Source of the DNA: JBJXGE01 sp046154185
Lineage (GTDB): Bacteria; Planctomycetota; UBA8108; UBA1146; JAJFFE01
Reading direction: 5' to 3'
Length of the DNA: 44,695 nucleotides
Assembly (NCBI GenBank): GCA_046154185.1
Contig: JBJXGE010000057.1
Coordinates: forward strand, 1-44,695
Part shown: positions 8,588 to 17,600 of the stretch, piece by piece
Layout of the letters: every line of letters starts with the position of its first letter
How positions within the stretch are numbered: position 1 is the first letter of the stretch
Translations under genes and position numbers: made by a program
Notes under the pieces: model-generated
The model's database searches: none
Seen by the model: the letters and a program-made list of their open reading frames with translations, nothing else
What the model was told of the DNA's origin: nothing

Positions 8588-9382
8588 TCAAATGGCGATC
8601 GGCGCGCGAATCGCCGCGTGGGATTGGTAGTCGCGCACGACAATGTCCTCGAAGCGAAAATCATCGAGTTCGCGCACGGCAGGGTTGAGTTCGAGTCGCG
8701 GCAGCGCCAGCGGGGTCCTCGTCAGTTGCAGTCGGGCTTGCTCGAGGTGATTGAGATACAGATGCGCATCGCCGAGGGTGTGGACAAACTCGCCTGGCTT
8801 GAGCCCGGTCACTTGCGCGACCAGCGATGTGAGGAGCGCATAGGATGCGATGTTGAATGGCACGCCGAGAAAGGCATCGCCGCTGCGCTGATAGAGCTGA
8901 CAACTGAGCCGTCCATTGGCGACGTAAAACTGAAAGAGCGCGTGACACGGCGGCAACGCCATGTGTTCGAGTTCACCGACATTCCAGGCGCTGACCACCA
9001 AGCGGCGCGAACCGGGGTTCTTGCGAATCTGCGCGACGACTTGGGCGATCTGATCGACCGCGCCGCCATCGGACTTACCCCACGAGCGCCATTGTCGGCC
9101 GTAGATCGGACCGAGTTCGCCAGCGGCGTCCGCCCATTCATCCCAAATGGTCACGTCGTGCTTGCGCAGATAAGCGACGTTCGTTTCGCCCCGCAAGAAC
9201 CACAAAAGTTCATGGATGATCGCGCGCAAATGCAGCTTCTTGGTGGTGACGAGCGGAAATCCGTCGGCAAGATCGAAGCGCAATTGGTAGCCGAAGATGC
9301 TGCGCGTGCCCGTGCCCGTGCGGTCGCCACGCTCGTTGCCGTGCTCCATAATGTGTGCAAGGAGTTCGAGGTACTGTCGCAA
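8588..9382 (-). CDS. thyA: Thymidylate synthase
   Basis: 264 residues, the same length as E. coli ThyA. Makes dTMP from dUMP using methylene-tetrahydrofolate. Clear motifs: RGDRTGTGTRSIFGYQLRF near the N-terminus, the catalytic Cys in LPPCHALFQFYV, RSGDAFLGVPFNIASYALL, and DAHLYLNHLEQ. The start is a TTG at 9382, preceded by AGGA about 5 nt upstream; the N-terminal sequence (RQYLELLAHIMEHG) fits the family start exactly. First gene of the thyA-folA-nth cluster; divergent from the lipoprotein gene at 9515. Confidence 0.96.
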   Translation of the reverse strand: MRQYLELLAHIMEHGNERGDRTGTGTRSIFGYQLRFDLADGFPLVTTKKLHLRAIIHELLWFLRGETNVAYLRKHDVTIWDEWADAAGELGPIYGRQWRSWGKSDGGAVDQIAQVVAQIRKNPGSRRLVVSAWNVGELEHMALPPCHALFQFYVANGRLSCQLYQRSGDAFLGVPFNIASYALLTSLVAQVTGLKPGEFVHTLGDAHLYLNHLEQARLQLTRTPLALPRLELNPAVRELDDFRFEDIVVRDYQSHAAIRAPIAI

Positions 9383-9514
9383 CGTCTTCCTGCTTCCGCT
9401 GGCTGTGCTGCGTGGTTATTCTAAGCGCACAGTGCACGCCTTCAACGGGCACATCTCGCCAGCAAGACGTGTCGATCGCATTGAGACTCTGCCGCTGAAC
9501 GAGAGGATTCGACA

Positions 9515-9937
9515 GTGCAAAAAATCTCTCGCGCCGCCGCGCTGGTCGTGGCGTCCATCCTTTTACTGCTAACCGCATGCTACCACCACGGACATCGCAG
9601 CCGTAGTCGCACGACGGTGACGGTCGACACATCGTTCTTCGCGCTCGACACCGAAGTCTACACCGGCTACGACGAGGACTACTACGACTGGAATACGGTG
9701 CTCGGGGACACGCGCGTCGATTTTCGTGTGCGCCACTTCCACGGCTGTTCGCGCGTCCGCATCTATGACGAAGACGGCGTCGAAGTCTTCGACGAGTATT
9801 ACTGCGACTACGACTACGACTGGGATGGCGACGAGTTCCGCCACATCAGTTTCTCCGCGCCAGCGACGCCGGGGCAGTGGCTCATCCGAATCGAATACTT
9901 CGACTTCAGCGGCCACTTGTACTTGACGCTCGATTAA
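9515..9937 (+). CDS. Small Tyr/Asp-rich lipoprotein, unrecognised
   Basis: 140 residues. The GTG at 9515 follows GAGAGG by 8 nt. Residues 1-21 form a lipoprotein signal with lipobox LLTAC, so the mature protein is probably lipid-anchored. The mature part is rich in Tyr and Asp (YTGYDEDYYDWN; a run of alternating D and Y around YYCDYDYDWDGD) and ends in what looks like a small beta-domain (VDFRVRHFHGCSRVRIYDEDGVEVFD ... PGQWLIRIEYFDFSG). The acidic pattern could bind metal ions, but I recognise no family. It is divergent from thyA and precedes pyrE by 59 bases. Confidence 0.75.
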   Translation: MQKISRAAALVVASILLLLTACYHHGHRSRSRTTVTVDTSFFALDTEVYTGYDEDYYDWNTVLGDTRVDFRVRHFHGCSRVRIYDEDGVEVFDEYYCDYDYDWDGDEFRHISFSAPATPGQWLIRIEYFDFSGHLYLTLD

Positions 9938-9996
9938 TCGCATAATCGGCGCGGCAGCATTGATCGTCCTTTCCCGCACGCCTACTGAGATGCCGC

Positions 9997-10683
9997 ATGT
10001 CGCCGCAGCTGGCCCCGTACAAACGCGAGTTCATCGAGTTCATGGTGGGCGCGGGCGTCTTGACCTTCGGCGACTTCGTGACGAAGAGCGGCCGCAAAAC
10101 GCCGTATTTCATCAACACCGGTCGCTATCGCACGGGCGCGCAGATGCGCGCGCTCGGTCGCTATTACGCCGACGCCATCGTCGCGCGACTCGGCGCCAAC
10201 TTCGATGTGCTCTACGGTCCCGCGTACAAGGGGATTCCGCTCGCGGTCGCCACTGCGATCGAATTGGCCGGGCGCGGGGCGCGCGAGATTCCATTTTGTT
10301 TCAACCGCAAAGAGGCGAAGGATCACGGCGAGGGCGGGACCATCATTGGACACACGCCGCGCGACGGCGAGCGTGTACTGATCATCGAGGATGTCACGAC
10401 CGCCGGCACTTCGGTGCGTGAGTCGGTCGCGATCCTCGGCGCGGCGGCGCGCGTGCAATTCGCGGGGCTCGTCGTCTCGGTCGATCGCATGGAGCGCGGC
10501 ACGGGCGACGCGACCGCGCTCGAGGAGCTGAGCACGACCTACGCGATGCCGACGTTCGCCATCGTCAATATCGATGAAATCATGAGCGACCTCCGCGGCC
10601 GCAGGATCGACGGTCGCGTCGTGATCGACGATGCGGCGTACGCGCGCCTCGTCGCCTATCGCGCCGAGTATGGGCCGCGCTAG
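9997..10683 (+). CDS. pyrE: Orotate phosphoribosyltransferase
   Basis: 228 residues. Converts orotate and PRPP to OMP in de novo UMP synthesis. Type I PRTase signature RVLIIEDVTTAGTS (PRPP loop) and the orotate-PRTase features KSGRKTPYFINTGRY, YGPAYKGIPLAVATA and FNRKEAKDHGEGG are all present. Length is in the family range. Start at ATG 9997. A pair of palindromic repeats follows it before the cupin gene. Confidence 0.95.
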   Translation: MSPQLAPYKREFIEFMVGAGVLTFGDFVTKSGRKTPYFINTGRYRTGAQMRALGRYYADAIVARLGANFDVLYGPAYKGIPLAVATAIELAGRGAREIPFCFNRKEAKDHGEGGTIIGHTPRDGERVLIIEDVTTAGTSVRESVAILGAAARVQFAGLVVSVDRMERGTGDATALEELSTTYAMPTFAIVNIDEIMSDLRGRRIDGRVVIDDAAYARLVAYRAEYGPR

Positions 10684-10701
10684 CCGGTATCGCGCGCGAA
10701 T

Positions 10702-10944
10702 CAAAAAGGTCCGTCGCCGCTAGCGGACCCACCGAGCGAAGCCGCAAGCGAGAGGGGGCTGAGAGCCAGCCCCCTTTGGAAAGACAGCGCCGCGCTAGGC
10801 CGTAGCGCGCGCCAACCAAAAAGGTCCGTCGCCGCTAGCGGACCCAACGAGCGAAGCGAGCCCCTCATTGAGGTGAATCGTTTGCGGCGTAGCGTAGCGG
10901 AGCCGCACGCGAGAGGGGGCTGAGAGCCAGCCCCCTTTGGAAAG
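10702..10944. repeat. Two copies of a palindromic intergenic repeat
   Basis: Two direct copies (10702-10783 and 10817-10944) share CAAAAAGGTCCGTCGCCGC..., which contains GGTCCG/CGGACC inverted arms around CGCTAGCG, and a second hairpin block GGGGGCT-GAGAGCC-AGCCCCC followed by TTTGGAAAG. The second copy carries about 45 extra bases between the two blocks (from CCCCTCATTGAGG to GTAGCGGAGC). The C-rich hairpins followed by TTT could also end transcription of pyrE. The layout resembles a dispersed REP/MITE-like element. Confidence 0.8.
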
Positions 10945-10956
10945 CAGGAACCGGCA

Positions 10957-11298
10957 GTGTTGGCACCGACCATTCTCAATCCGCTCGAGCATGCCCGCTT
11001 CAACCACGAAAAAATGAGCAAAGTGACTTTGTTCGAATCGCCCCGCGTGCTCGTTGGTCTCAACTGTTTCGAGCCGGGGCAAGAGCACGCGCTCCACACA
11101 CACGCTGGGATGGACAAGATCTACCACGTGTTGAGCGGTCGCGGCGAGTTTCTTCAAGAGCACGGCGCGACGCCGATGCGCCCCGGTGCGATGCTGGCCG
11201 CCGCTGCCGACGTGCCGCACGGCATTCGCAATTCCGGCGATGAGCGTCTCGTCGTACTCGCATTCCTGACGCCCGCGCCGAAAGCAAAGGGCCATTGA
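10957..11298 (+). CDS. Small cupin-domain protein
   Basis: 113 residues, one cupin domain covering most of the protein. Motif 1 is EPGQEHALHTHAGMDKIYHV with the metal-ligand pair HTH and a following Asp/Lys where many cupins have Glu; motif 2 is PGAMLAAAADVPHGIRNSG with the conserved His. The start is a GTG at 10957 with AGGAA about 8 nt upstream. It overlaps the next gene (TTGA overlap with its TGA), so it is coupled to the Maf-like protein. Such single cupins bind a metal and have very varied roles; the substrate cannot be told from sequence. Confidence 0.85.
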   Translation: MLAPTILNPLEHARFNHEKMSKVTLFESPRVLVGLNCFEPGQEHALHTHAGMDKIYHVLSGRGEFLQEHGATPMRPGAMLAAAADVPHGIRNSGDERLVVLAFLTPAPKAKGH

Positions 11299-11906
11299 GT
11301 CAGACGACACCGCGCCCGGCGCGACAACTCGTGCTCGCGTCTACTTCGCCCTATCGACGGCAACTCCTCGAGCGCTTGCGCCTTCCGTTCGAGTCCGTGG
11401 CGCCTGATTACTGTGAGCAAAACGAGGAGGGCGCAGCGCCGCGCGCGTTGGTGTTGCGACAAGCCGAGGGCAAAGCGCGCAGCATCGCGGCACGCTTTCC
11501 GCGCGCGCTCATCATCGGCTGCGATCAAGCGGGTTGGCTCGACGGTCGGTTACTGGTGAAGCCGGGTACACACGCGCGAGCCGCCGAGCAACTTCGTGCG
11601 ATGAGCGCTAAGACGCACGCGTTTTACACCGGGGTCGTGCTGCTGGATGCCGCGACGGATCGACTGCTGCGCCACTGCGACGAAACTTTCGGGACGCTGC
11701 GCGCGCTTTCCACGGCCGAGATCGACTCCTACTTGCGCCTCGATCAACCGTTCGACTGCGCGGGCAGTCTCAAGTTCGAGTCGCTCGGCGCGGCGCTCTT
11801 TCGCGAGCTGCGCACCACGGACCCGACCGCAATCATCGGGCTCCCGCTGATCGCGCTCTGTGAAATGTTGCGGTCGTTCGGCGTGGATGCGCTCGATTCG
11901 CTTTGA
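11295..11906 (+). CDS. Maf-family nucleotide pyrophosphatase, YceF type
   Basis: 203 residues. Maf proteins hydrolyse modified or non-canonical NTPs to NMP and PPi. The N-terminal signature LVLASTSPYRRQLLERL and GCDQAG are diagnostic. The segment FDCAGSLKFESLGAALF matches the CAGSxKxExLG pattern of the YceF subgroup (7-methyl-GTP pyrophosphatase in E. coli) better than the dTTP/UTP-acting YhdE subgroup. Start TTG at 11295 overlaps the stop of the cupin gene. leuS begins 76 bases downstream. Confidence 0.9.
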   Translation: MSQTTPRPARQLVLASTSPYRRQLLERLRLPFESVAPDYCEQNEEGAAPRALVLRQAEGKARSIAARFPRALIIGCDQAGWLDGRLLVKPGTHARAAEQLRAMSAKTHAFYTGVVLLDAATDRLLRHCDETFGTLRALSTAEIDSYLRLDQPFDCAGSLKFESLGAALFRELRTTDPTAIIGLPLIALCEMLRSFGVDALDSL

Positions 11907-11982
11907 CCGCTTCCGGCTCGCCAGCTAGCATACCCGGCTTTCCGCAAACGACCTGATCCCCACGCGACACTAGAGAAATTGC

Positions 11983-14397
11983 ATGGCCTACAAGCCGTCC
12001 GACATCGAAGCGAAGTGGCAACGTCATTGGGATGCGCGCAACTGCTTCCGCGGCGGCGACCGTCCCGACTTGCCGAAGTATTACGTGCTCGACATGTTTC
12101 CGTATCCATCCGGCGCGGGCCTCCACGTCGGACACGTCGAGGGCTACACGGCGACCGATATCGTCGCGCGCTACAAGCGCATGACCGGGCACGATGTGTT
12201 GCACCCCATGGGGTGGGATGCGTTCGGTTTGCCGGCCGAGCAGTACGCGATCGAGCAAGGTGTGCACCCCGAAGTCTCGACGCGTCGCAACATCGACAAC
12301 TTTCGCCGGCAACTGAAAATGCTCGGACTCTCCTACGATTGGTCGCGCGAAGTCGGCACGTTTGATCCCGAGTTTTACAAATGGACGCAGTGGATCTTCG
12401 TGAAGTTGTTCGAGCGCGGCCTCGCTTATCAAGCCGAAGCGAACGTCAATTGGTGTCCGGCGCTCGGCACCGTGCTCGCGAATGACGAAGTGATCGACGG
12501 GCGCAGTGAGCGCGGCAATCACGAAGTGATTCAGCGGCCCATGAAGCAATGGATGCTGAAGATCACGGCGTATGCCGATCGACTCTTGAGCGGTCTCGAT
12601 GCCGTCGATTTTCCCGAGTCGATTAAGGCCATGCAGCGCGATCGCATCGGGCGCTCGGAAGGCGCCGACGCGCGCTTCGCGATTCAAGGGGGCGGCACGC
12701 TCGAGATTTTCACGACCCGCCCCGACACGCTGTTCGGCGCGACTTTTTGCGTCATGGCGCCCGAGCACGCGCTCGTGAAGGACATCACGACGCCAGCGCA
12801 GCGCGCCGCTGTCACCGCGTATTGCGAAGCCGCCGCGCGCAAATCCGAGTTCGAACGCTCGGGCCCGGCCGCCAAGAGCGGCGTCTTCACCGGCGCCTAC
12901 GCGATCAATCCGGCCACACAGAAACCGATTCCTATTTGGGTCGCCGATTATGTGCTCATGAACTACGGCACCGGCGCGATCATGAGTGTGCCGGGACACG
13001 ACCAGCGCGATTTCGACTTCGCGCGCAAGTTCGAGTTGCCGATCGTCGAGGTGATCGCGGGCGGAAATCTCGCCGAGTCCGCGTGGGAGGGCGAGGGCAC
13101 GCTCGTCAATTCGGGGTTCTTGAATGGACTCAATTCGAAGGACGCCGTGCGCGCCATGTCGAAGTGGCTCGCGGAACGTCGACTCGGCCAAGCGGTCGTG
13201 CGGTATCGCATGCGCGACTGGATCTTCGCGCGTCAGCGCTACTGGGGCGAACCGGTGCCGATCGTCACGGACGAAGCGGGACGCCACCATCCGTTGCCGG
13301 AATCCGAGCTGCCGCTGCGGCTCCCGCCGTGCGACGACTTCAAGCCGACGGACGGCGGCGAATCGCCGCTGGCGCGCATCACGAATTGGACGCGTACTCA
13401 TGTGCCCGGCACGACGCAACCGGCGCGGCGCGAGACCGACACAATGCCGGGTTCGGCCGGCAGCTCGTGGTACTTTTTGCGCTTTATCGATCCGAGTAAC
13501 CAGCAAGCGTTTTGTGCGCCCGACCTGGTGCGACGATGGATGCCGGTCGATCTCTACATCGGCGGCGCCGAGCATGCTGTTGGTCACTTGTTGTATTCGC
13601 GGTTTTGGACGAAGTTTCTCTATGACCTCGGCGTGTGTTCGGTCGAAGAGCCTTATCGCAAGCTCGTCAACCAAGGGATGATTCTCGGCGAAGACCATCG
13701 CAAGATGGGCAAGCGTTATGGCAACACCATCGATCCGAGCGATGTCGTGAAGAGTCACGGCGCTGACGCGCTACGCATGTACGAGATGTTCATGGGACCA
13801 CTCGACGTCGACAAGCCGTGGTCGACGGGTGGACTCGAAGGTGTGTGGCGATTCTTGACCCGCGTGTGGCGTCTCTACTTCGACGATCGCACCGACGAGC
13901 TACTCGCGAGCATTCAGGATCTCGAGCCGAGCCCGGCCGTGCTGCGCATTTTGCATCGCACGATTCAAAAGGTGCGCGCCGATACCGAAGCGCTGCGCTT
14001 CAACACCGCAATCTCGCAGATGATGACCTTCGTCAACGAGCTGACGCCGCTCGCGGTGCGGCCGCGCAGTGTGCTCGAGCATTTTGTGCTCTTGCTCGCG
14101 CCGTATGCGCCGCACCTTGCCGAAGAGATCTGGTCACGCCTCGGCCGCACCGAGGAGCTGACGCGAACGAGTTTCCCGGAGGCTGACGAGCGTTGGCTCG
14201 TGAGCGAAACGGTTGAAATCCCCGTGCTCGTCAACGGTAAGGTACGGGATCGTCTCCAAGTTCCGCCGGATATCAGCGAAGACGCGATTCGCGCGCTCGC
14301 GCTCGCGAGCGAGAAAGTCGCGGCTCACATCGATGGCAAGCAGCTCGTGAAATTCCTCTACGTCGTCGGCCGCACGGTCACGATCGCGGTGAAGTGA
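11983..14397 (+). CDS. leuS: Leucyl-tRNA synthetase
   Basis: 804 residues, somewhat shorter than the ~860 of E. coli LeuS. Charges tRNA-Leu and edits mischarged products. Class Ia features: the HIGH-type motif in YPSGAGLHVGHVEGY (about residue 40), the CP1 editing domain with IFTTRPDTLFGATFCVMAPE and the Asp-containing VPGHDQRDFDFA, the WVADYVLMNYGTGAIM stretch, and the KMSKS-loop as GEDHRKMGKRYGNTI (about 574-578, Gly in place of Ser). The C-terminal anticodon-binding and short tRNA-binding regions are present. Long minus-strand open frames opposite this gene are shadows of its codon bias. Confidence 0.97.
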   Translation: MAYKPSDIEAKWQRHWDARNCFRGGDRPDLPKYYVLDMFPYPSGAGLHVGHVEGYTATDIVARYKRMTGHDVLHPMGWDAFGLPAEQYAIEQGVHPEVSTRRNIDNFRRQLKMLGLSYDWSREVGTFDPEFYKWTQWIFVKLFERGLAYQAEANVNWCPALGTVLANDEVIDGRSERGNHEVIQRPMKQWMLKITAYADRLLSGLDAVDFPESIKAMQRDRIGRSEGADARFAIQGGGTLEIFTTRPDTLFGATFCVMAPEHALVKDITTPAQRAAVTAYCEAAARKSEFERSGPAAKSGVFTGAYAINPATQKPIPIWVADYVLMNYGTGAIMSVPGHDQRDFDFARKFELPIVEVIAGGNLAESAWEGEGTLVNSGFLNGLNSKDAVRAMSKWLAERRLGQAVVRYRMRDWIFARQRYWGEPVPIVTDEAGRHHPLPESELPLRLPPCDDFKPTDGGESPLARITNWTRTHVPGTTQPARRETDTMPGSAGSSWYFLRFIDPSNQQAFCAPDLVRRWMPVDLYIGGAEHAVGHLLYSRFWTKFLYDLGVCSVEEPYRKLVNQGMILGEDHRKMGKRYGNTIDPSDVVKSHGADALRMYEMFMGPLDVDKPWSTGGLEGVWRFLTRVWRLYFDDRTDELLASIQDLEPSPAVLRILHRTIQKVRADTEALRFNTAISQMMTFVNELTPLAVRPRSVLEHFVLLLAPYAPHLAEEIWSRLGRTEELTRTSFPEADERWLVSETVEIPVLVNGKVRDRLQVPPDISEDAIRALALASEKVAAHIDGKQLVKFLYVVGRTVTIAVK

Positions 14398-14549
14398 GGC
14401 GCGCGCGGCCGCGCCCCGGCAGAGGAGTTGTGGTTATGTGTTTCGACCGAACTTCCTCGCAAGCTATCGCGAGTGACGGTTCTCGGTGACTCCACAAGTA
14501 CGGTGAGCGGTGCCCTTTCGGGGCACATCTTTCTTTCCAGCTGACCCAT

Positions 14550-14571
14550 GGCAGCCGCGGGGCCGGCTGCC
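14550..14571 (+). terminator. Hairpin in the leuS to IPT-protein spacer
   Basis: A 7-bp stem GGCAGCC/GGCTGCC with an 8-base loop is followed by CTTTCTCTC. It lies 150 bases past leuS and 90 bases before the large IPT gene. A smaller hairpin (TGCCC/GGGCA) lies just before it near 14512. A pyrimidine tail makes a terminator plausible; a leader structure is the alternative. Confidence 0.4.
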
Positions 14572-14659
14572 CTTTCTCTCACCCATGAAAAATCTTGAAG
14601 GCTCCGAACTGCCGTTTGCGGATTCAGCGTGAGGTTTTCCAGACGTCGAAAGGGGATCC

Positions 14660-17600
14660 ATGCGCTCCAATGCCGCGTACGCCATCGGACTGAGTCTCGT
14701 CGCACTGCCGAGCCTGCTCTTTGGACAAATGGCAATCACGAGTTTCTCGCCAGCCGAGGCTTCCTACCTCGGCGGCACGCCCTTCCAAATTCAGGGATCC
14801 GGGTTCCCGCCAAATGTCACTGTTCGCATCGACGATGTGTTGGCGCCGTTGACGTCGGTGAGCGCGACGACCATTTTGGGAATCGCACCGGCCCACGCTC
14901 CTACCGCGGCCCCCGTCGAAGTACGAGTTTTCCAGCCATTTACCGGCGCGAGCGTCGCATTGCCGGGCGCAGTTACGTACATCGGTCCACTCGCCGTCAC
15001 GGCCGTCGACCCGCCGGTGCTCGTGGCCAGCGCCGCAATCCAACAAATCATCATTACGGGTGTCGGATTCAACCCCTCGACGAGTGTCTCGGTCTCGCTC
15101 GGGCCGGGGTCCTCGATCCCGCTCAGCACGGTTTATCTCGAGCCGCGGCGGCTGCTCGCATCCGTGAGTCCGCTGAGCGTAGGTGTCTACAACGTGACAG
15201 CTTCAGTGACGGTGGCCGGCAGTCCCGTTACCGCGACGCTACCGGGCGGGCTCGTCGTGCTCGGGCCGATCGGCATCGCGAGTTTCCAGCCTGGAATGGT
15301 GTCGGAGCTCGGCGCCACTCCCTTCTCGCTCATCGGAAACAGTTTCACACCCAATACGACAGTGATCATCGGCGGTCTCGCGGTTACCGCCACCTACATG
15401 AGCCCCACTAACTTGCTCGGCACAGTGCCGCCGAACCCAGGGTTCCGCCTCGGCGAGCCGGTTCCCGTCACGGTCCTGGATCCGCTGACCGGCACGGACA
15501 CACTTCCTGACGCTTTCGAGTTCACGGGTCCGTTTGCAATCTCGAGCATCTCGCCGAACTTCATTGTCGCCGGTACCGCGCTTCCGGCAGCGATCTACGG
15601 CGTTGGTTTCACTGCGACCACTCAAGTCGAAATCGGTGGAATACCGGTCACGAGCACGTTTGACGACCACACGCGACTTTTCACAACCTTCCCACCACTC
15701 GAATCCGGCGTCCACAGCGTGCGGGTCTTCGTTGGACCATCCGACGCGCCGATCGCAGAGGGGATTCTGCCGGCAGCCATCACCGTTGCGGTCGATATCG
15801 CCCCCTCGATCCAGGCGATCACGCCAAATCTCGCGTGCGCCGACGGCGGTACGCACATCACGATCGTCGGTCAAAACTTTATTCCTGAAACGACAGTGTT
15901 CATCGGCGCAGCTCCGCTCGCGGACAAGCTTGTCGGTGCGGACGGTACCACGATCGCCGGCACGGTCCCGCCGCTTTCGCCGCCCGCGTCCACGGGCCCA
16001 GTCGTGGTGACCGTGCAAGATTTTCGCGGCGCGGGAGTGAGCGACGATTTGCTCTCCTACACGGGTCCGTGCGCGACGCTTCGTGCCCCGGTTGAGTTCG
16101 AGAGCTCGATCGCGTACGGCACGGCGCGGTTCGCGTGGAGCAATCCTGAGGAATACGACACGATCGAAGTGCTCGACGGCGCCGGGAACTTGACTGCCGT
16201 GCTTCCCGGGGATGCGACCGAGTACGAATTTGCGCTCGCGTCCGGAGTGACCGAAGCGTTTCGGCAATTCAGAGGCATTCAGGCCGCGTCCGCTTCGTCG
16301 GCGCGCGCAGAATACGCCAAGGTCCATCCGTGCGGGTACCCGCCACCGTTGGGTGGCGCGGTCCAAGCTGGCCTCCTAGATCTCCCGATTCGCGGTGGCC
16401 ACGCTGCGGCCGACATCGAACGGTGTAGCGATGGCGATGGCCCGCAGGGTCCGTTCGCGACTATTCCCTACACTCAGCCTCCGGGAACGTTCGGACTCGT
16501 CACGCCGAATTGGGTTCTCTCCGAGGCGCTGTCTCTCGGCCTGACCCATCTCACGCCGGGCAGCAACACGCTGCGCACGGGTTTCACACTCGCGGAAAAC
16601 GCAGATCGGCTCGAGTTCACCGGCTACTACCAGAAGGTCGCGGGAGATTTCGGACTCGCGCTTCGTGGGCGACTGATTCACGTCTACCCAGACGACGGCT
16701 TCACCGATGAATTTACGTTTCCCGATCCGCAGATCGGCGCCGAGAAGTCGCAGCAACGACTGACCTACTACCGAGCGACAGAGGACGTCGGGAGTCCGAC
16801 CGCTCAGGTATGCACTGATGGTGCCGGGGATCCGAAGCCGATTCCCGCGGGAGAATACATCCTCGAGATCTACGCCGTCGGAGGCAACTCGTCGACACCG
16901 TACTACGTGTGGGGCGACGATCCGCGGGACAACCAGATTTTTATCGAGGGCGTGCCGTGCCCTCCGTATCCGCTCGTTCAAGTGCGCGACATGACCGGGC
17001 TGCGCACGCTCCCCAACGTCAGCTCGATTCGGGTGATGAGCGCGACCGAGAATCCGAATGGCACGGTCGCCGTGACGCTCAGCGCCCGCGGGACCTGGTT
17101 CGACGAGAACAACAACCAGTACTCCATCGATCCCTACTGCGATCTGGCGTTTGTCATGCAGACTTCGGGCGGTGGCTCCGCTTTCGTGTGCATGGATCCG
17201 CCGTACCAAGCGGCGAGCCACATCGAGTTTTGCTGGTCGATCCAGGTGTTCGAGCCGGCCCTTTGCAAGATTGATGATGCCGTGTGCGTGACCGACCTAC
17301 CGGACTGGGGCTGCTTCGGCATCGACCTCACGGTTCGGGACAAGGCCTGTGGCATCGAGCGAACGACCTTCGACGAAGTGCCGCTGATTCCGCCGTCGAC
17401 CACCTGCACGCCCGGCAGTCTTTATTTCTCGTTCTTGTTTCCGACGCCCGATCCGGTGGGAATCCATGCGATCGCCAACTTGCGGGATCCATCGCCGGGG
17501 AACGGCGAATTTGGGACCAAGCGTCCGTTGGCAGTGCGTGTGCTCGTCACGCCGCTTTGTTACTGCGCCGGAGTCATGCCTTGCGCCGGAGCCTTCGTGT

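Noticed and set aside
11833..13758. 641-residue open frame antisense to leuS
   Set aside because: Composition is Arg/His-rich shadow of a high-GC coding strand, with no domain wording; leuS on the plus strand is certain.
14400..14600. Cyclic-di-GMP (GEMM) riboswitch before the IPT gene
   Set aside because: Only the final GGCAGCC/GGCTGCC stem looks similar; the conserved core (GCAAA..., GACGCAAAGCC) is absent.
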